A DNA stretch of 23,270 bases from positions 1 through 23,270 of the forward strand of contig JAYVNY010000217.1 of NCBI GenBank assembly GCA_043758205.1, written 5' to 3'. Positions 22,319 to 23,270 of the stretch are shown piece by piece. A program made the translations under genes and the position numbers. Positions within the stretch are counted from its first letter, which is position 1. Each line of letters begins with the position of its first letter. The notes beneath the pieces were generated by a model. The model was given only the letters and a program-made list of their open reading frames with translations. It was not told the DNA's origin and did no database searches. Source of the stretch: JANNGC01 sp043758205 (GTDB taxonomy: Bacteria > Verrucomicrobiota > Verrucomicrobiia > Limisphaerales > SIBH01).

Positions 22319-23169
22319 GGCGTGGCGCGTGAGGCGTGGTGCGTGAACAAATCAGCGGGGAAAAATTTTCTAAAACTCTCGATGGTCTGGCGCGCGGCGG
22401 CCTCGCCGTCAGGGAGCGGCAACACCTCGGCGGAGATGTAGCCGTCGTAATTGATGTCACGCAGCGCCGCCACGATGGGCGGCACGTCCAAGTGTCCCCA
22501 GCCAACGGCCAGGCGATTCGTGTCCGCGAAATGGATGTGGCCCACCTTGTCGCCCGCGATGCGCAGCGCGCCCGCGATGTCGCGCTCCTCGATGTTCATG
22601 TGGAAGAGGTCGCAGAGCAGCTTCACGTTCTGCGTGTGGAACATGCGGAGAAAGGCCACCGAGTCCTCCGCCGTGCTGAAGAGGTTCGTCTCGTAGCGGT
22701 TGAGAAATTCGTAGAGCACCGGCACGCCGTGTTTGGCCGCGCCCTCGCCGAGTTCATTCAACGCGTCCGCGAGCCAGCTCAGAACCTGTTGCCGCGACAC
22801 GCCGCCTTCCCAGCGCCCCTGCATCGAGCCGACGATGACCGGCGCGCGAAACTCCGCCGCGAGATCAATGAAACGCCCGATGTATTCGATGGCCCGGCGA
22901 CGCACGCGCGCGTCGGGATCAGTGAGCCGCAGCTTGTGTTTCACCCAGCCCGCGCCGCTGCCAAACGCGGCCACGGACAGGTTGTGTGGCTCAAGCGCGG
23001 CGCGCACCTCGGCCACATTCACCGCGCGAGGATCGGGGAAGAACAATTCCACCGCATCGAAACCCAGCGCGGCGGCGCGGGCGCAACTGGCGGGCAAATC
23101 ATCCCAGAAAACAAACGGCCCCCCGCGCATCTCCGGCACGAGCGATATGGTAACGGCGGAACGAATCAT
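22312..23169 (-). CDS. Sugar isomerase/epimerase, xylose-isomerase-like TIM barrel (hydroxypyruvate isomerase type)
   Basis: A 285-residue cytoplasmic TIM-barrel protein. Metal-binding and catalytic residues are as in hydroxypyruvate isomerase and tagatose/psicose epimerases: E154 in VLYEFLNRYE, D187 and H190 in LLCDLFHMNIEE, H213 in HIHFAD and E248 in YISAEVLP. Members use a divalent metal to move a carbonyl group or epimerise a keto-sugar. The start ATG at 23167-23169 has little leader sequence before a repeat hairpin. It is the first gene of a pair with fucU (7-nt overlap), so it probably acts on the same sugar or a product of it. Confidence 0.9.
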   Translation of the reverse strand: MIRSAVTISLVPEMRGGPFVFWDDLPASCARAAALGFDAVELFFPDPRAVNVAEVRAALEPHNLSVAAFGSGAGWVKHKLRLTDPDARVRRRAIEYIGRFIDLAAEFRAPVIVGSMQGRWEGGVSRQQVLSWLADALNELGEGAAKHGVPVLYEFLNRYETNLFSTAEDSVAFLRMFHTQNVKLLCDLFHMNIEERDIAGALRIAGDKVGHIHFADTNRLAVGWGHLDVPPIVAALRDINYDGYISAEVLPLPDGEAAARQTIESFRKFFPADLFTHHASRATPC

Positions 23170-23233
23170 GCAGGGGCAAAACTAGGCAGGCGGGAAGCGC
23201 AGCGCAAGCGGGGCGTGCCGAGGACAATAGTGG

Positions 23234-23253
23234 GACAGCCGCCCCCGGCTGTC
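23234..23253. repeat. Perfect hairpin GACAGCCG-CCCC-CGGCTGTC
   Basis: An 8-bp perfect stem with a 4-nt loop lies 65 bp upstream of the isomerase start, near the window edge. GGGACAGCCGCC-type hairpins recur between genes in Verrucomicrobia as I recall, so this is probably one copy of a dispersed repeat. A terminator for a gene beyond the right edge is the alternative. Confidence 0.5.
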
Positions 23254-23270
23254 GCTGGTCCTGCAAGCGC

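Noticed and set aside
1..23270. tRNA or rRNA genes, insertion sequences, integrases and phage genes
   Set aside because: I looked for tRNA-like cloverleaf ends, conserved rRNA stretches and transposase or recombinase motifs and saw none that could be supported.

Overview
The window looks like chromosomal DNA of a member of the Verrucomicrobiota or a related PVC-superphylum bacterium. The evidence is a GC-rich composition, a very large secreted PVC-type haem-binding protein with an N-terminal SGNH-like domain, a formylglycine sulfatase, a Tat-exported PhoD-type phosphatase, few clear Shine-Dalgarno sites, and the TTCGGATTTCGG-type intergenic repeat. The lineage is inferred from gene content; no rRNA or tRNA gene is present.

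Layout. Positions 1-400 hold the end of a + strand gene and a broken small zinc-ribbon gene. Positions 401-5085 hold a four-gene minus-strand cluster, read in the order ADP-ribosylglycohydrolase-like protein, M29 aminopeptidase-like protein, ovothiol-type N-methyltransferase and NhaC-family antiporter. Divergent from it is a DUF2071 gene (5196-5966). Next come the tail of a lost sulfatase and an intact secreted sulfatase (6318-7757), ending in a large inverted repeat. Positions 7937-9281 hold a Phd/VapC toxin-antitoxin (TA) operon with a third, overlapping gene that has an HxD...H pattern. Positions 9400-12735 encode the 1111-residue SGNH-like/haem-binding protein. Positions 12790-16978 hold an aldo/keto reductase, PhoD phosphatase and zinc alcohol dehydrogenase on one strand, with a ParE/Phd module between the last two. 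Positions 17117-18137 hold a RES/Xre TA pair in toxin-first order with palindromes around it. Positions 18300-19829 encode a secreted tannase/feruloyl-esterase-family hydrolase, followed by a second long inverted repeat. Then come an FlK-like hotdog thioesterase, an unknown secreted protein, a MazF/PemK module, and a fucU-sugar isomerase pair (21872-23169).

The metabolic genes suggest heterotrophic use of complex, partly sulfated or esterified polysaccharide or plant and algal material. Exported enzymes would do the attack (sulfatase, tannase family, PhoD, haem protein), followed by intracellular sugar handling (mutarotase, TIM-barrel isomerase, aldo/keto reductase, zinc dehydrogenase). Threaded through this are four type II TA modules within about 13 kb, all on the minus strand and each placed tightly against metabolic genes. 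The clearest structural anomaly is at the MazF module. It lies between two copies of the 3' end of fucU (81 nt, 76 identical, 690 bp apart), as expected if a small cassette inserted at the gene end and restored it.

Other points of note are a metal site that departs from the family norm in the ADP-ribosylglycohydrolase, paired loss of both cysteines of the CS-D-HC motif in the tannase-family enzyme, missing catalytic residues in the SGNH-like domain, and an ovothiol methyltransferase with no OvoA synthase beside it.
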